Assembly: GCF_004217145.1 (NCBI RefSeq)
Contig: NZ_SHKR01000012.1
Span: forward strand, 248,001-312,000
Reading direction: 5' to 3'
Source: Kribbella rubisoli
GTDB taxonomy: Bacteria > Actinomycetota > Actinomycetes > Propionibacteriales > Kribbellaceae
Length of the DNA: 64,000 nucleotides
The position numbers and the translations under genes are program-made. The number at the start of each line of letters is the position of its first letter. Position 1 is the stretch's first letter. The notes beneath the pieces were generated by a model. That model had not been told where the DNA came from. It worked only from the letters and a program-made list of their open reading frames with translations, and did no database searches. Of the stretch, positions 17,196-25,239 are shown in pieces.

Positions 17196-18359
17196 ATGTT
17201 CGAGCTGTCCGAGGAACACCGGGAGTTCCGCCAGAGCGTTCGCGACTTCGCGGAGGCGGAGATCGCGCCGCATGCGGCCGAGTGGGACCGCAAGCACTAC
17301 TTCCCGGTGGAGGTCGTGCAGAAGATGGGGAAGCTCGGCCTGTTCGGGCTGACCGCGCCGGAGGAGTACGGCGGCGCCGGCGGTGACTTCACCAGCCTGT
17401 GCGTGGCGATCGAGGAGATCTCCCGGGTCGACCAGTCGATGGGCATCACGCTCGAGGCGGCGGTCGGGCTCGGCATCAACCCGATCCTGACCTATGGCAC
17501 CGACGAGCAGAAGGCGACCTGGCTGCCCGATCTCGTGGCCGGCCAGAAGCTGGCCGGGTTCGGCCTGACCGAGCCCGAGTCGGGCTCGGACGCCGGCGCG
17601 ACCAAGACCCGCGCGGTGCTCGACGGCGGCGAGTGGGTGATCGACGGCTCGAAGCAGTTCATCACCAACTCGGGTTCGAGCATCACGAGCTGCGTGACGG
17701 TGACGGCGCGGACCGGCGAGCGCGCGGACGGCAAGCCGGAGATCTCCACGATCATCGTCCCGACCGGTACGCCGGGCTTCGTGGCGGAGACGGCGTACGA
17801 CAAGCTCGGCTGGCACGCGAGCGACACGCATCCGCTGTCGCTGAGCGGCGTACGCGTCCCGGAGGCCAACCTGCTCGGCCAGCGCGGGAAGGGGTTCGCC
17901 CAGTTCCTCGCGACGCTCGACGACGGGCGGGTCGCGATCGCGGCCGTGGCCCTCGGCTGCATCCGCGCCTGCCTCGAGCTCTCGGTGCAGTACGCCGGTG
18001 AGCGGCAGACGTTCGGTGGCCCGATCGGACGCAAGCAGGGTGTCGCGTTCCAGATCGCCGACCTGAAGGTGATGGCCGACGCGGCCGAGCTGCTCGTCTA
18101 CCGGGCCGCCGCGCTGAAGGACGCCGGAGCGTCAGTAGCCGAGTTCAAGCAGGCTGCGTCTGTTGCCAAGCTGTATGCGACCGAGTCGGCGGTAAGCGCT
18201 ACCAGGATCGCCACCCAGGTCTTCGGCGGCTACGGCTTCATGGAGGAGTACCCGGTCACCCGCTTCTACCGCGACGCCAAGATCCTCGAGATCGGCGAGG
18301 GCACGTCGGAGGTGCAACGGATGCTGATCGCCCGAAGCCTCGGGCTACCGGTGGAATGA
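17196..18359 (+). CDS. Acyl-CoA dehydrogenase (isovaleryl/short-branched-chain type by context)
   Basis: A 387-residue flavoprotein of normal family length. The N-terminal helical domain (FELSEEHREFRQSVRDFAE) is followed by the FAD-binding strand motif GFGLTEPESGSDAG and the WVIDGSKQFITNS block. The C-terminal helical domain has RQTFGGPIGRKQGV and the catalytic region EIGEGTSEVQRM, where the Glu acts as base. It forms trans-2-enoyl-CoA from an acyl-CoA and passes electrons to ETF. The following carboxyltransferase and HpcH/HpaI lyase, plus the LiuR-like regulator, suggest isovaleryl-CoA or a similar branched substrate (inference). AGGGG precedes the ATG at a suitable distance. Confidence 0.92.
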   Translation: MFELSEEHREFRQSVRDFAEAEIAPHAAEWDRKHYFPVEVVQKMGKLGLFGLTAPEEYGGAGGDFTSLCVAIEEISRVDQSMGITLEAAVGLGINPILTYGTDEQKATWLPDLVAGQKLAGFGLTEPESGSDAGATKTRAVLDGGEWVIDGSKQFITNSGSSITSCVTVTARTGERADGKPEISTIIVPTGTPGFVAETAYDKLGWHASDTHPLSLSGVRVPEANLLGQRGKGFAQFLATLDDGRVAIAAVALGCIRACLELSVQYAGERQTFGGPIGRKQGVAFQIADLKVMADAAELLVYRAAALKDAGASVAEFKQAASVAKLYATESAVSATRIATQVFGGYGFMEEYPVTRFYRDAKILEIGEGTSEVQRMLIARSLGLPVE

Positions 18360-18401
18360 TGCCTGCATGACTGTATCGATGCCACGACTCCGTCGCGGCG
18401 G

Positions 18402-18417
18402 GTCACGGGGCTGTGAC
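18402..18417 (+). terminator. Small stem-loop after the acyl-CoA dehydrogenase gene
   Basis: GTCAC (18402-18406) and GTGAC (18413-18417) can pair across GGGGCT. The stem is only 5 bp and is immediately followed by the longer hairpin at 18417-18480, so it may be part of the same leader structure rather than a terminator. Confidence 0.3.
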
Positions 18418-18480
18418 TCCCGGCCTTCCCTCGTCGCTCCGGTCGCTTCGCTCCCTCCGCTCCTCCGTCCAGGCCGGGAG
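18417..18480 (+). promoter_or_regulatory. Long-range hairpin that would hide the carboxyltransferase ribosome-binding site
   Basis: CTCCCGGCCT at 18417-18426 is perfectly complementary to AGGCCGGGAG at 18471-18480. The 3' arm contains most of the GGGAGG Shine-Dalgarno (18476-18481) of the carboxyltransferase gene starting at 18486. The 44-nt loop contains no A at all and is pyrimidine-rich. When folded, the ribosome site would be closed. Confidence 0.55.
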
Positions 18481-18485
18481 GCCCC

Positions 18486-20015
18486 ATGACCGGCGATCAC
18501 TGGACTGAGGTCAAGGTCGCCCGCGAAGCGACGCTGGCGCCGCCGGAGAAGGCCAAGACCAAGCTCGACAGCCAGAACAAGCTCTATGTCCGCGACCGGA
18601 TCGCGCTGCTGGTCGACGAGGGCAGCTTCGTCGAGGAAGCGCAGCTGGCCAACGCGCTCAATCCCGGCCTGCCCGCCGACGGCGTGGTCACCGGCCGTGC
18701 GCTGGTCGACGGCCGTCCGGCGCTGATCGTTGCCAACGACCCGACCGTCAAGGCCGGCTCTTGGGGCGCGCGCACGGTCGAGAAGATCGTCCGGATCACC
18801 GAGGTCGCGCTCCGCGACGAGCTGCCGATCTTCTGGCTGATCGACTCCGCCGGCGCCCGCATCACCGACCAGGTCCAGCTGTTCCCGGGTCGTCGCGGCG
18901 CCGGCCGGATCTTCCACAACCAGGTCGCGCTGTCCGGCAAGGTCCCGCAGATCTGCTGCCTCTTCGGTCCGTCCGCGGCGGGCGGCGCGTACATCCCGGC
19001 GTTCTGCGACATCGTGATCATGGTCGACGGCAACGCCTCGATGTACCTGGGCTCGCCCCGGATGGCCGAGATGGTCGTCGGCGAGAAGGTGACGCTGGAG
19101 GAGATGGGCGGCGCCCGGATGCACACCAGCGTGTCCGGATGCGGCGACCTGCTCGCGTCCGACGACACCGAGGCGATCGAGCTCGCCAAGCAGTACTTCT
19201 CCTACCTCCCCGGTTCGTGGCGCTCGCGACCGCCGTCGTACGACGCCTCGGACGCCGGCCGCGACTTCACCCGCGACCTGGTGCCGGCCGAGGAGAGCGT
19301 CGGGTTCGACATCCACGACGTGATCGACGCGGTCGTCGACGCGGACACGTTCTTCGAGATCAAACCGGCGTACGCGCCGGAGCTCGTGGTCGGGTTCGGG
19401 CTGCTGGCCGGGCAGGTGGTCGGGATCGTCGCGAACCAGCCGGCCGTGAAGGGCGGCGTGCTGTTCGTCGACTCGGCGGACAAGGCGGCGCGGTTCATCT
19501 GGCTGTGCGACGCGTTCAACGTGCCGCTGATCTATCTGTGCGACGTGCCCGGGTTCATGATCGGCAGCGAGGTGGAGCGGGCCGGGATCATCCGGCACGG
19601 CGCGAAGATGATCACCGCGGTGTCGGAGGCAACCGTGCCGACGGTGTCCGTGATCGTCCGCAAGGCGTACGGCGCCGGCCTGTACGCGATGTGCGGGCCG
19701 GGCTTCTCGCCGGACGCGTGCGTCGCGCTGCCGACCGCGAAGATCGCGGTGATGGGTCCGGAGGCGGCCATCAACGCCGTGTACTACAACAAGATCCAGG
19801 AGATCGCCGACGAGGGCGAACGGGTCGAATACGTCGCGAAGCTCCGCGAGGAGTACGAGACCGATATCGACATCCTGCGCCTGGCGGCCGACCTGGTCAT
19901 CGACGCGATCGTCGAGCCCGAGGACCTCCGCAACGACCTGATCGCCCGCCTCGCCGCGGCGCAGTCCAAGGACCGGACCTTCTCCCACCGCCGGCACGGC
20001 GTACCGCCGGTGTAG
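18486..20015 (+). CDS. Acyl-CoA carboxylase carboxyltransferase (beta) subunit
   Basis: A 509-residue biotin-dependent carboxyltransferase of normal length. The N-terminal half has DSAGARITDQVQLFPGRRGA and the first oxyanion-hole block FGPSAAGGAYIPAFCD. The C-terminal half has VDSADKAARFIWLCDAFNVP, VPGFMIGSEVERAGIIRHGAK and the second block RKAYGAGLYAMCG. It moves CO2 from carboxybiotin to an acyl-CoA; with the dehydrogenase before it, methylcrotonyl-CoA or a similar enoyl-CoA is plausible (inference). The biotin-carboxylase/BCCP alpha subunit is not encoded nearby and must be shared. The ATG at 18486 follows GGGAGG, which sits in the arm of a hairpin. Confidence 0.9.
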   Translation: MTGDHWTEVKVAREATLAPPEKAKTKLDSQNKLYVRDRIALLVDEGSFVEEAQLANALNPGLPADGVVTGRALVDGRPALIVANDPTVKAGSWGARTVEKIVRITEVALRDELPIFWLIDSAGARITDQVQLFPGRRGAGRIFHNQVALSGKVPQICCLFGPSAAGGAYIPAFCDIVIMVDGNASMYLGSPRMAEMVVGEKVTLEEMGGARMHTSVSGCGDLLASDDTEAIELAKQYFSYLPGSWRSRPPSYDASDAGRDFTRDLVPAEESVGFDIHDVIDAVVDADTFFEIKPAYAPELVVGFGLLAGQVVGIVANQPAVKGGVLFVDSADKAARFIWLCDAFNVPLIYLCDVPGFMIGSEVERAGIIRHGAKMITAVSEATVPTVSVIVRKAYGAGLYAMCGPGFSPDACVALPTAKIAVMGPEAAINAVYYNKIQEIADEGERVEYVAKLREEYETDIDILRLAADLVIDAIVEPEDLRNDLIARLAAAQSKDRTFSHRRHGVPPV

Positions 20016-20016
20016 A

Positions 20017-20022
20017 TAGTCT
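20017..20022 (+). promoter_or_regulatory. Possible -10 box for the HpcH/HpaI gene
   Basis: TAGTCT is followed by 7 nt and the GTG at 20030, in the 14-bp gap after the carboxyltransferase stop. It would give a leaderless message in addition to read-through from upstream. No Shine-Dalgarno is seen before this GTG. Confidence 0.35.
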
Positions 20023-20029
20023 GCGGTTC

Positions 20030-20806
20030 GTGAGTGCAAACGATTTCGCGGGCCGCGTCCGCTCTCGGGAGAAGCTGGTCGGCTACTGGATCACGCTGGA
20101 CGTGCCACCGGTCGCCGAGCGCATCGCGAGGCTGGGATACGACTACGTGGTGCTCGACGGCCAGCACGGCCTGATCGGGTACCAAGGCCTGATGACCGGC
20201 CTGCTCGCCATCGACGCCGGGGCCTCGATCGGGCCGCGGCCGACGGTCGGCCTGGTCCGGGTCGAGGCGAACGATCCGACGCCGATCGGGCGGGCGCTCG
20301 ACGCCGGCGCGACCGGGGTGATCGTGCCGCTGATCGACACCGCGGACGACGTCGCGCGGGCGGTCCGCGCGGCGAAGTACCCACCGGTCGGGGTGCGTTC
20401 GTTCGGGCCGATGCGGGCGTCGTTGCGGATCGGTCCGGTGCCGGCCGACAGCAACGCGCAGACCGTCGTACTCGCGATGATCGAGACACCGCTCGGGCTG
20501 AAGAACGTGGCTGAGATCTGCGCGACGCCCGGCCTCGACGGCGTGTACGTCGGCCCGTCGGACCTCGGTCTCGCGCTGGGCGCACGGTTCCCGGGCGACC
20601 CGGAGATCGAGGGCCCGTTCGAGGAGGCGCTCGAGCTGATCGCGCGGACCGCGCAGGAGGCCGGGATCGCCGCCGGCATCCACACCTTCGACGGCGAGTC
20701 CGCGAAGCGCCGGATCGAGCAGGGCTACAGCTTCGCGACCGTTGCCTCCGACCTCAGCCACCTCGAGGCGATCGCCGCGGCGCACCTCGACACCGCAAGG
20801 TCCTAG
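20030..20806 (+). CDS. HpcH/HpaI-family aldolase/lyase
   Basis: A 258-residue TIM-barrel metal aldolase/lyase. Family blocks: GYDYVVLDGQHGL (the usual xEHG has become xQHG, as in some actinobacterial members), VRVEANDPTPIGRALDAGATGVIVPLI split over residues ~75-100, the metal-binding Glu in AMIETPLGLKN, and the metal-binding Asp in VGPSDLGLALG. Members cleave 2-oxo-hydroxy acids, or act on acyl-CoA substrates like CitE. As third gene of an acyl-CoA dehydrogenase/carboxylase unit it may perform a terminal C-C cleavage, as citE-like genes do in mycobacterial leucine clusters; sequence alone cannot settle the substrate. The frame continues upstream; GTG at 20030 is chosen because it just clears the previous stop. 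Confidence 0.85.
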   Translation: MSANDFAGRVRSREKLVGYWITLDVPPVAERIARLGYDYVVLDGQHGLIGYQGLMTGLLAIDAGASIGPRPTVGLVRVEANDPTPIGRALDAGATGVIVPLIDTADDVARAVRAAKYPPVGVRSFGPMRASLRIGPVPADSNAQTVVLAMIETPLGLKNVAEICATPGLDGVYVGPSDLGLALGARFPGDPEIEGPFEEALELIARTAQEAGIAAGIHTFDGESAKRRIEQGYSFATVASDLSHLEAIAAAHLDTARS

Positions 20807-20864
20807 GAACACACCGGTGCCTTCTCGGGTTAGGTTCGAAGAGACCAACCCAAGGAGGCCGGGG

Positions 20865-21560
20865 ATGAAGGCACCCGAGCGCGGCGCGTTGCCGCAGGGA
20901 CTGGCGGCGACGCTGGGGCGGACGTACGGGCGACTGACCGAGACGGTGCAGCGGCTGACCGATGCGGACTTCCAGCGCGAGACCCGTTGCCCCGGTATGC
21001 CCGTAGGCCCGCTGCTCGTCCATCTGCTGTACGACGCCCAGCGCGCGCTGATCGCCTTCGCCAGCCCGGCCGTGGTCGAGCCCGACCGGGACTTCGTCAG
21101 CTATTGGAAAGACTTCCCGCCGCACCCCGACGGTGACACGAGCTTCGTCCAGAGCATCGCAGCGTCGTACCGCAAGCCTGGTCTGCTCGTGCAGCACTGG
21201 CGTGAGGTCTCGGAGGCCGCCGTACGAGCGTCCGCGCTCGGGCTGGCGACGAAGGGCCGCCGGATCGAGACCCAGGGTCATGTCCTGCGGTCGGTCGACT
21301 TCGTCGCGACATTGGTGCTTGAGGCAACGGTTCATCACCTCGACCTGACCGTCGGGCTGCCGGACGCGCCGGAGCCGGATCCGCAAGGACTGCAGGTGAC
21401 CGCACGCACGCTGGACGGGCTGTTCGGTCCGGACGCGTGGGACGTGATCGGCTGGGACACTACGACGTACGTGCTGAAGGCAACCGGTCGCCTGCCGCTC
21501 GACGACGACGACCTGGAGATGCTCGGCCCGCACGCGAGCCGCCTGCCGTTGCTCGGCTAG
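20865..21560 (+). CDS. DinB-like / maleylpyruvate isomerase N-terminal domain protein (mycothiol-type)
   Basis: A 231-residue four-helix-bundle protein. The N-terminal domain has TYGRLTETVQRLTDADFQ and RCPGMPVGPLLVHLL, the pattern of the mycothiol-dependent maleylpyruvate isomerase family, and histidines in ATVHHLDLTVG for a possible metal site. Such proteins often use mycothiol in isomerisation, detoxification or thiol transfer; no specific reaction can be read here. ATG at 20865 is supported by AAGGAGG at 20852-20858 with a 6-nt spacer; the frame is open upstream but without a comparable site. It ends tail-to-tail with the COG0523 gene, the two sharing the stop tetramer CTAG. Confidence 0.8.
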   Translation: MKAPERGALPQGLAATLGRTYGRLTETVQRLTDADFQRETRCPGMPVGPLLVHLLYDAQRALIAFASPAVVEPDRDFVSYWKDFPPHPDGDTSFVQSIAASYRKPGLLVQHWREVSEAAVRASALGLATKGRRIETQGHVLRSVDFVATLVLEATVHHLDLTVGLPDAPEPDPQGLQVTARTLDGLFGPDAWDVIGWDTTTYVLKATGRLPLDDDDLEMLGPHASRLPLLG

Positions 21561-22630
21561 AACACCCCGGCGAACGGGTCGTCCAGGTCCTGCCAGTCGA
21601 GGCCGGCCAGCTCGGACTCGGTCAGCAGGCAGGCGTCGAGGATCGCCTGCAACCGCGCCGGATCGAGACCCATGCCGGTCGCGACCACCGTGCACTCCGC
21701 GAGGTGCTCGGTCTCGGACCACTCGCCCAGCATCCCGAGCGACGCGCTGTACCCGGCGGACTCCCAGCGGACGCGCTGGGTCGGACGGTTCGCCAGCCAG
21801 ACCACGCCGCGGCTTCGGACGACGCCGTCGACGATGTCCTCGAGCGCGTCGTTCAGCCGGGTCGGGTGCAGCGGACGCGTCGACGTCCACAACACCGTCG
21901 TCACTCCGTCGCCGCTCGGCTGCACCCGGTCCGACGACGTGAGCTCTCCGGCCCACGCCTCGGCCGCATCGAAGTCGAACCGCCCGGTCCGCACAACCGG
22001 TCCGGTCGGTACGCCGGCAACGTCGGCTGTCACCACGGAAGTCCGCGGATTCAGGTGCTCGAGCAAGTGCACCAGCCGGTCAGCCGCCGCGCTGCGGTGT
22101 GCGTTGGTCAGCACGCAGACATCGGCGTACTCGATCTGGCGGGCTGTCAGCTCCGCGACATTGCGCCGATCGGGTAGACCAAGGGCAAGACCGCGCTCCG
22201 CGAGCAGTTCGTCACCGGACAGTTGCTCGACGAGCAGTACGGCGTCGACGACGCAGGTGACTGTGTCGACGGCGATCTCCGGCAGCGCGGACACCAGCGT
22301 GGCGACGAGCGGACGTGCCTCCATCGCCGGCGGCGCCGCGAGCACGATGTGGTCCCAGTTCGCCCGCGCGACGAGTGCCTCCAGCAACGGTACGAGCGAC
22401 TCGATCAGCTGGCAGGCGCCGCAGTCGTCCCCGACCGTGAACTCGCCGGCGTCGATCGGCCCGGACGCATCCTGAACGCGCCACGACAGCACGCCGCGCT
22501 CCGGCAGCTCGTCCTGGTCAACGACCACGACCACTGTGGTGGCGTCGGTCATCGCATCGAGTACAGGCTCCCGCAAGGTCGTGGAGAGCCCCACCAACAG
22601 GGACAACGGAGTCTTCGCTCGGGCGGTCAT
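21557..22630 (-). CDS. Zur-controlled CobW/COG0523-like protein with degenerate GTPase motifs
   Basis: A 357-residue COG0523-type protein. Its overall order is preserved: a GTPase-like N-domain (IVLAAPPAMEARPLVATL, CVVDAVLLVEQL, YADVCVLTN in place of a NKxD-type site) and a CobW C-terminal domain (LHPTRLNDALEDIV, then SRGVVWLANRP and LGEW). However, the P-loop GxxGxGKT is absent (LLVGLSTTLREPV instead), and the metal-binding CxCC motif is reduced to DCGAC. It may therefore bind zinc or a partner without normal GTP hydrolysis (inference). A perfect Zur-type palindrome lies 12 bp upstream of its start, indicating expression under zinc starvation. The stop is shared (CTAG) with the convergent DinB gene. 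Confidence 0.82.
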   Translation of the reverse strand: MTARAKTPLSLLVGLSTTLREPVLDAMTDATTVVVVVDQDELPERGVLSWRVQDASGPIDAGEFTVGDDCGACQLIESLVPLLEALVARANWDHIVLAAPPAMEARPLVATLVSALPEIAVDTVTCVVDAVLLVEQLSGDELLAERGLALGLPDRRNVAELTARQIEYADVCVLTNAHRSAAADRLVHLLEHLNPRTSVVTADVAGVPTGPVVRTGRFDFDAAEAWAGELTSSDRVQPSGDGVTTVLWTSTRPLHPTRLNDALEDIVDGVVRSRGVVWLANRPTQRVRWESAGYSASLGMLGEWSETEHLAECTVVATGMGLDPARLQAILDACLLTESELAGLDWQDLDDPFAGVF

Positions 22631-22641
22631 CTCCTGAGTAT

Positions 22642-22658
22642 ATGAAAACGGTTTTCAT
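22642..22658. promoter_or_regulatory. Zur box
   Basis: A perfect 17-bp palindrome, ATGAAAAC-G-GTTTTCAT, lies 12 bp upstream of the COG0523 start at 22630. The inner 15 bp (TGAAAAC-G-GTTTTCA) fit the 7-1-7 zinc-uptake-regulator site known in Streptomyces and mycobacteria. The plus-strand gene at 22695 could also be affected, though its own function gives no reason for it. Confidence 0.8.
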
Positions 22659-22694
22659 CAGTCCAGAGGTCCGGTTGTCTGATAGGCAAGGGGT

Positions 22695-23906
22695 ATGGCG
22701 ATCGAGATCGGGCAGTTCAGCGGTGAATGGGACGAGCTCCTGGAGCTCCTGGACATGGCGTTCTCGTCGCCGTGGACCGACGCGCAGTACGAATCCGAGC
22801 GGAAGATCTGGGAGCGCGAGCGGTCGACGGTCGCGATCGACGACGGGCAGCTGGTCGGGCACACCGGGACGTTCTCGCATCGGATGGCGGTGCCCGGCGG
22901 GCAGCTGCCGGTCGCAGGCGTGACGATGGTCGGCGTACGGGCCACGCATCGGCGGCGGGGCATTCTGCGTGATCTGATGCGGGCGCAGCTGACCGACGTT
23001 CACGAGGCCGGCACGGAGCCGTTGGCCGCGCTGACGGCCAGCGAGCCGGTCATCTATCCGCGGTTCGGGTACGGGCTCGCGGCCGATCACCAGGAGATCG
23101 CCGTACCGAAGGTGTCGCGCACGCTGCGCCCGGTGGCCGGCATCGACGACGTGACGATCCGGTACGTCGACGTCCGCGAGAGTCTCGCCCGCTGCGCGGA
23201 GCTGCGGAACAAGCTGGCGCTGGAGCGGCCGGGGATGTTCCAGCACGACGAGCGCTGGCAGGAGTACACGATCAGCGACAACCTGACCGGCAATCCCGCG
23301 AACGGGTCGAAGGTCCGGTGCGTGCTGGCCGAGCGCGACGGTGAGCTGACCGGGTTCGCTCACTATCGGACCAAACGGGCAGAGAAGGGGTACGTCGACG
23401 TACAGCGGGTGCACGCGGCCGACCTTGCGTCCCATGCGGCGCTCTGGAGGTACCTGCTCGAGCCGGACCTGCTCAGCGAGACGCGCTGCGAGATGCTCGC
23501 CTCGGATGACCCGCTGCTGGACCTCCTGCTCGACCCGCGGGCACCGTCGCCGATCACGCGGGACGGCCTGTGGGTCCGGCCGGTCGACGTCGGTACGGCG
23601 CTCGCCGGGCGGACGTACGCGCGCGACGTCGACGTCGTCATCGAGGTGGTCGACGACTTCCTGCCGTGGAACGCGGGCCGCTGGCACCTCGACGGCGGGC
23701 CGGAAGGTGCCAGCTGCGAGTCCACGTCCCGGGACGCCGACCTGACGCTGCACGTGCGTGATCTCGGCGCCGTCTACCTCGGTCGCCCGTCACTGGCCAG
23801 GCTCGGCCGGGCGGGTCTGGTCCACGAGCACACGGCCGGCGCCCTGTCCACGACTGCGGAAGCGTTTTCCACATCTCGACTCCCCTTCCTCGATACGGGC
23901 TTTTGA
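22695..23906 (+). CDS. Eis-like GNAT N-acetyltransferase
   Basis: A 403-residue protein of the Eis type: an N-terminal GNAT domain with the acetyl-CoA loop VRATHRRRGILRDLM (residues ~85-97), a second GNAT-like domain, and an SCP2-like C-terminal domain ending in Phe, whose terminal carboxylate is the proposed catalytic base in Eis. Eis proteins acetylate amines, including aminoglycosides and polyamines, as hexamers. The substrate is unknown. A second protein of exactly the same length and architecture is encoded at 46960-48171. AAGGGGT precedes the ATG. The gene lies just beyond the Zur box but on the opposite strand from the COG0523 gene. Confidence 0.87.
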   Translation: MAIEIGQFSGEWDELLELLDMAFSSPWTDAQYESERKIWERERSTVAIDDGQLVGHTGTFSHRMAVPGGQLPVAGVTMVGVRATHRRRGILRDLMRAQLTDVHEAGTEPLAALTASEPVIYPRFGYGLAADHQEIAVPKVSRTLRPVAGIDDVTIRYVDVRESLARCAELRNKLALERPGMFQHDERWQEYTISDNLTGNPANGSKVRCVLAERDGELTGFAHYRTKRAEKGYVDVQRVHAADLASHAALWRYLLEPDLLSETRCEMLASDDPLLDLLLDPRAPSPITRDGLWVRPVDVGTALAGRTYARDVDVVIEVVDDFLPWNAGRWHLDGGPEGASCESTSRDADLTLHVRDLGAVYLGRPSLARLGRAGLVHEHTAGALSTTAEAFSTSRLPFLDTGF

Positions 23907-23911
23907 CGGGG

Positions 23912-23917
23912 TAGCCT
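23912..23917 (+). promoter_or_regulatory. Putative -10 box of leaderless DUF4129/MoxR operon
   Basis: TAGCCT is followed by 6 nt and the ATG at 23924. There is no Shine-Dalgarno in between. The box lies in the 17-bp gap after the Eis-like gene and would drive the whole five-gene membrane operon. Confidence 0.45.
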
Positions 23918-23923
23918 GCCCAG

Positions 23924-24646
23924 ATGCAGACGCAGCGGCGGGGTGCACTCGCGGTGGCCGCCGTGGTGCTCGTCGGGGTTGTCGCGGCCGGCTTCGTCGT
24001 GCTCGCGTCGGCGAGCGGGCCGGTCCGGCCGGTGAGCGACAGCACGCTGAAGGCCAGCCCGCGGCCGCTGCCGACGTTCACGCCGTCCGACACCGCTGCG
24101 CCGCCGCCCACCGCGACAGCGTCGCCGCGGGACATCAAGCCTGTCGAGATGCCGGGCTGGTTGAAGGCGTTGTGGCAGGCGGTGATCTACCTGGCGATCG
24201 CGGCACTGCTGGTGTTCATCGGTCTGGTCATCTACCGGATCATCAGCAAGGTGCGGCTGCCCCAGGCCGAGCCCGACGACACGGACTGGGAGCGGGTGAA
24301 GACCGAGCGTCTGGCCGAGGCTGTCGACGCCGGCCTCGCGCGAATCGATTCCGGCAAGGCGACGGATGCGGTGATCGCGTGCTGGGTGGCGCTGGAGGAA
24401 GCGGCCGCGTCGGCCGGAGTGCCTCGGGATCCGTCGGAGACACCGGCCGAGTTCACCGTGCGCGTGCTCGGGATCGGCGGGATCTCCGAGGGGCAGCTGG
24501 TCCGGCTCGGCGCGCTGTATCGCGAGGCGCGGTACTCCACGCACGGCTCGAGCGAGGAAGCGCGAGCCGAGGCGCGGGCTGCGTTGCTGCGGTTGCGTGA
24601 TGACCTCGCGGCGGCTCATCCCGACACTGCGGAGGTCGCCGGATGA
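23924..24646 (+). CDS. DUF4129-type membrane protein
   Basis: A 240-residue protein with an N-terminal membrane helix (residues ~9-31), a Pro/Thr/Ser-rich extracytoplasmic stretch (~40-68), a second helix (~75-97) and a cytosolic C-terminal helical domain of the DUF4129 kind (IACWVALEEAAASAGVPRDPSETPAEFTVR, quoted as key points: ACWVALEEAA, then SETPAEFTVR and LYREARYS). This domain is found at the C-terminus of transglutaminase-like proteins beside MoxR and DUF58 genes, and here it stands on its own. The function is unknown; a role in an envelope-associated MoxR chaperone system is inferred from context. Its stop overlaps the next ATG by 4 bp. Confidence 0.78.
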   Translation: MQTQRRGALAVAAVVLVGVVAAGFVVLASASGPVRPVSDSTLKASPRPLPTFTPSDTAAPPPTATASPRDIKPVEMPGWLKALWQAVIYLAIAALLVFIGLVIYRIISKVRLPQAEPDDTDWERVKTERLAEAVDAGLARIDSGKATDAVIACWVALEEAAASAGVPRDPSETPAEFTVRVLGIGGISEGQLVRLGALYREARYSTHGSSEEARAEARAALLRLRDDLAAAHPDTAEVAG

Positions 24647-25230
24647 CGTCGTACCGCTGGTCGGCCTTGGAGGAGAAGGGGCCGCCGCAGGAGGTCAAGA
24701 AGAGCCGGTCGTTGCGGCTGAACAAGATGCTTCTGCAGCACATCGGCATCGCAGTGCTGGCGAGTTTGCTGCTGGTTGCGGTGTTCGGCGCGGCAGGGAT
24801 GGCGCCGCGGCCGTTGTGGTTCGTAGGAGCTGCGCTCGCGCTCGGGATCGGGTCGCTGGCGATCCGGCTGGTGTTGCCGCAGGTCGTGGAGACCAGTTGG
24901 CCCGGCCAGCACGACGACAAGCTCGCCGCGCTGCGGACGCGGACCAGCGACAACCGGACCCAGTTCATCGCCACCTGGCTGCAGGAGTCGAGCCGCGAGC
25001 GGCGTGCCGGTGAAGGCTCCCAGACCTTCGTGCGCCGGGTGCGGCCGATGCTGCTCGAGCTGGCCACCGACCGCCTGGTGCACCGGCACGGAGTCGACCC
25101 TGAGCTCGAGCCGGACCGGGCTCGCGAGATCACCGGCGACCGGCTCTGGCAGCTGATCACCGGTGACGACAAACGCACCGCGTCGCTCGACGAGATCGAG
25201 TACGCGATTCACACCATCGAGAACCTGTGA
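24643..25230 (+). CDS. Hypothetical membrane protein in MoxR operon
   Basis: A 195-residue protein that I do not recognise by family. It has a short basic N-terminus, two adjacent membrane helices (residues ~36-57 and ~62-82) and a cytosolic C-terminal domain rich in Arg, Glu and Asp (TWLQESSRERRAGEG, then LATDRLVHRHGVDPE and LDEIEYAIHTIENL). The C-terminal part is predicted helical. It is coupled to the preceding gene by an ATGA overlap and is followed 9 bp later by moxR, so it probably belongs to the same membrane complex. Genes in this position of MoxR-DUF58 clusters are often uncharacterised. Confidence 0.7.
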   Translation: MTSYRWSALEEKGPPQEVKKSRSLRLNKMLLQHIGIAVLASLLLVAVFGAAGMAPRPLWFVGAALALGIGSLAIRLVLPQVVETSWPGQHDDKLAALRTRTSDNRTQFIATWLQESSRERRAGEGSQTFVRRVRPMLLELATDRLVHRHGVDPELEPDRAREITGDRLWQLITGDDKRTASLDEIEYAIHTIENL

Positions 25231-25239
25231 GGACTACCT

